This document shows positions 49,157-50,740 of a stretch of DNA of 50,740 bases, one piece after another; positions within the stretch are counted from its first letter, which is position 1; each line of letters begins with the position of its first letter. The position numbers and the translations under genes are program-made. Source of the DNA: CAYNLK01 sp964398055 (GTDB lineage Bacteria; Chloroflexota; Anaerolineae; 4572-78; J111); NCBI GenBank assembly GCA_964398055.1, contig CAYNLK010000043.1, forward strand, positions 1 to 50,740, in the 5' to 3' direction. Below the pieces are notes generated by a model. It saw only the letters and a list, made by a program, of their open reading frames with translations, ran no database searches and had not been told where the DNA came from.

Positions 49157-50737
49157 ATGCCCACCCGTAAAAAACTGATCGAAGTGGCCCTACCTCTGGA
49201 CGCCATCAACGCCGAGTCCGCTCGCGAGAAATCGATCCGCCACGGTCACCCCAGTACCCTGCACCTGTGGTGGGCGCGGCGACCGCTGGCCGCCTGCCGG
49301 GCGGTCATCTTTGCCCAACTGGTAGATGACCCCGACCAACCCGACCTGCCCCAGCCCTACCTGGACGCCCTGGACAGCCTGCCCGAGCCGGACAAGAAAG
49401 AGCTAAATTGGGACGAACTCTCCCCCGGCGAGCAGCGCCGCTATAAGCTGTTTGCCTTCATCGAGAAGTTGGTGAAGTGGGAAAACATCAATGATGACGA
49501 GGTGATTGGCACTGCCCGCCAATTGATCCGGGCTGCCACCAATAACCCCAATGGGCCGCCGCCCCTGCTGGACCCCTTTGCCGGCGGCGGCTCCATTCCC
49601 CTGGAGGCGCAACGGCTGGGCCTGGAAGCCCACGCCAGCGATTTGAACCCGGTGGCGGTACTAATCAACAAAGCCCTCATCGAAATCCCCCCCAAATTTG
49701 CCAACCAACCGCCGGTCCACCCCGGCCAGGAACAGCGCCTCATCCAGAAAGAGTGGCGGGGGGCCGAAGGACTGGCCGAGGATGTGCGCTACTACGGCCA
49801 GTGGATGCGCGACGAGGCCGAGCGGCGCATTGGCCACCTCTACCCCAAAGTAACGTTGCCGCTCGAACACGGCGGCGGCGAAGCCACCGTGATTGCCTGG
49901 CTGTGGGCGCGCACCGTGCCCAGCCCCAACCCGGCCGCGAACGGGGCGCATGTGCCGCTGGTCAGCTCCTTTGTCCTTTCCACCAAAAAAGGGAAAGAAA
50001 CTTGGGTTGAACCGATAGTTGACCGTCAAACGATGATGTATCATTTCGAAATTCGCACCGGCATACCAAACAGAAGCCAATGGGAAAAAATCAAAATGGG
50101 GACAAAAACTAAACGGGGGCCCAACTTCTTTTGTATGCTCACTGAAACCCCTATTACCGGCGACCATATCAAGGCCGAAGGCATGGCCGGACGGATGGGT
50201 GCAAAATTGATGGCGATTGTAGCCGAAAGGCCAGGTGGCCGCATTTATCTGCCGCCGGATGCCGAACAGGAGCAAATTGCCCGCAGCGCCGAACCGACTT
50301 GGCACCCCGATGCGCAAATTGCCGATGACCGCCGCTCAATGTTTACGCCGCTTTACGGCCTGACCCACTTCCACCACCTCTTCACCGACCGCCAATTGGT
50401 GGCCCTAACCACCTTCAGCGATTTGGTTATGCACGCCTGTGAACAAGTACAACAGGACGCCTTAGCTGCTGGGCTGATGGGTGATGCAGCCATCGCTTAC
50501 GCAAGTGCTGTGGCGACATATTTAGGAATCACAGTTAGTCGTTTAACTAACCGAATGTCAACGATTTGCTTTTGGGATACTGGCGGTGAAAAGGTTCAAC
50601 AGGTTTTTGCTCGTCAAGCCATTCCTATGACTTGGGATTTCACTGAAGCTAACCCTCTGAGCAATTCAAGTGGTAACTGGCTTGGACCTGATTGGCCGAC
50701 AGATTTAACATTTGCCAAGCCCAAAAAATCAGGGTAA
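49157..50737 (+). CDS. DUF1156-type DNA methyltransferase, ends before the catalytic motif
   Basis: 526 residues. N-terminal KKLIEVALPLDAINAESARE and HPSTLHLWWARRPLAACRAV is the DUF1156 signature; motif I is DPFAGGGSIPLEAQRLGLE (near 138-156), then SDLNPVAVLINKALIEIP. The C-terminal part GRQAIP-like RQAIPMTWDFTEANPLSNSS with GNWLG is where, from memory, full members (~900-1000 residues) run on to a DPPY catalytic motif. Here the frame stops at 50735-50737 without it, and the last ~16 residues look unlike the family. Either a frameshift or disruption, or a split gene continuing beyond the window. Family members are linked with DUF499 ATPases and SNF2 helicases in defence islands. Confidence 0.75.
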   Translation: MPTRKKLIEVALPLDAINAESAREKSIRHGHPSTLHLWWARRPLAACRAVIFAQLVDDPDQPDLPQPYLDALDSLPEPDKKELNWDELSPGEQRRYKLFAFIEKLVKWENINDDEVIGTARQLIRAATNNPNGPPPLLDPFAGGGSIPLEAQRLGLEAHASDLNPVAVLINKALIEIPPKFANQPPVHPGQEQRLIQKEWRGAEGLAEDVRYYGQWMRDEAERRIGHLYPKVTLPLEHGGGEATVIAWLWARTVPSPNPAANGAHVPLVSSFVLSTKKGKETWVEPIVDRQTMMYHFEIRTGIPNRSQWEKIKMGTKTKRGPNFFCMLTETPITGDHIKAEGMAGRMGAKLMAIVAERPGGRIYLPPDAEQEQIARSAEPTWHPDAQIADDRRSMFTPLYGLTHFHHLFTDRQLVALTTFSDLVMHACEQVQQDALAAGLMGDAAIAYASAVATYLGITVSRLTNRMSTICFWDTGGEKVQQVFARQAIPMTWDFTEANPLSNSSGNWLGPDWPTDLTFAKPKKSG

Positions 50738-50740
50738 GCC

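Noticed and set aside
43669..50737. DISARM system
   Set aside because: An SNF2 helicase and a methylase are present, but no DrmA, DrmB or PLD-type DrmC gene is in the window; DUF1156 fits the helicase-methylase-ATPase islands better.
1..50740. tRNA, rRNA or known riboswitch
   Set aside because: No cloverleaf, rRNA-like or riboswitch-like conserved segment was noticed by eye; a covariance search was not possible.

Overview
The window reads as a chromosomal segment from an uncultured or little-studied member of the Chloroflexota (Anaerolineae-like). This is an inference from gene content and style: lipoprotein solute-binding proteins with Ala/Pro/Glu linkers, GC-rich coding DNA, an F420-type luciferase-like oxidoreductase, a tungsten aldehyde oxidoreductase, a non-pyrrolysine MttB-family methyltransferase, and intergenic space full of short palindromes and 7-bp repeats. 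No rRNA, tRNA or CRISPR array was seen.

Layout. (1) 1-3.6 kb, plus strand: an ABC ATPase, a phosphoribosyltransferase with a clear terminator, and a ParB-like protein with a duplicated C-terminal module. (2) 3.6-23.5 kb, minus strand: carbohydrate region. Two LacI-family regulators, an AglEFG-like alpha-glucoside ABC transporter whose binding protein is duplicated in frame, a GH13 alpha-glucosidase, a trehalose-synthase-like GH13 enzyme, and a mannosylfructose-/sucrose-phosphate synthase and phosphatase pair with a HAD-glycosidase fusion. The logic appears to be import and hydrolysis of alpha-glucosides, plus conversion to trehalose or a sucrose-like compatible solute. Three promoters with perfect -35 boxes and 17-bp spacers each carry a LacI-type operator just downstream of the -10. 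A visibly AT-rich three-gene restriction-modification cassette (9.5-12.7 kb) with its own promoter sits inside this run. (3) 24-42 kb, plus strand: catabolic and redox genes (Zn- and Fe-alcohol dehydrogenases, two sarcosine-oxidase-like FAD enzymes, threonine aldolase, MttB-family methyltransferase, tungsten AOR, enolase-superfamily enzyme), with a DUF6883/DUF4926-like pair, a Kef antiporter and a LysM-CAP protein. Methylated amine or amino-acid breakdown is the likely theme. (4) 43-50.7 kb, plus strand: a defence island. It holds a restriction-controller-like C protein preceded by canonical C-boxes, a 1203-residue SNF2 helicase with a C-terminal DUF3883-like nuclease domain, an embedded Phd/PIN toxin-antitoxin pair, an unrecognised 302-residue protein and a DUF1156-type DNA methylase that stops before its catalytic motif at the window edge. 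This resembles helicase-methylase-ATPase (Hma-like) islands; the pairing with a C protein is the most notable system candidate.

Between genes there are several repeat families: five arrays of 7-bp repeats, each with a different sequence but the same period; a palindromic element with arms GGTGACCGGCACTT at four places, one split by a 149-bp MITE-like insertion; and paired long palindromes between the duplicated binding-protein gene and its permease genes.
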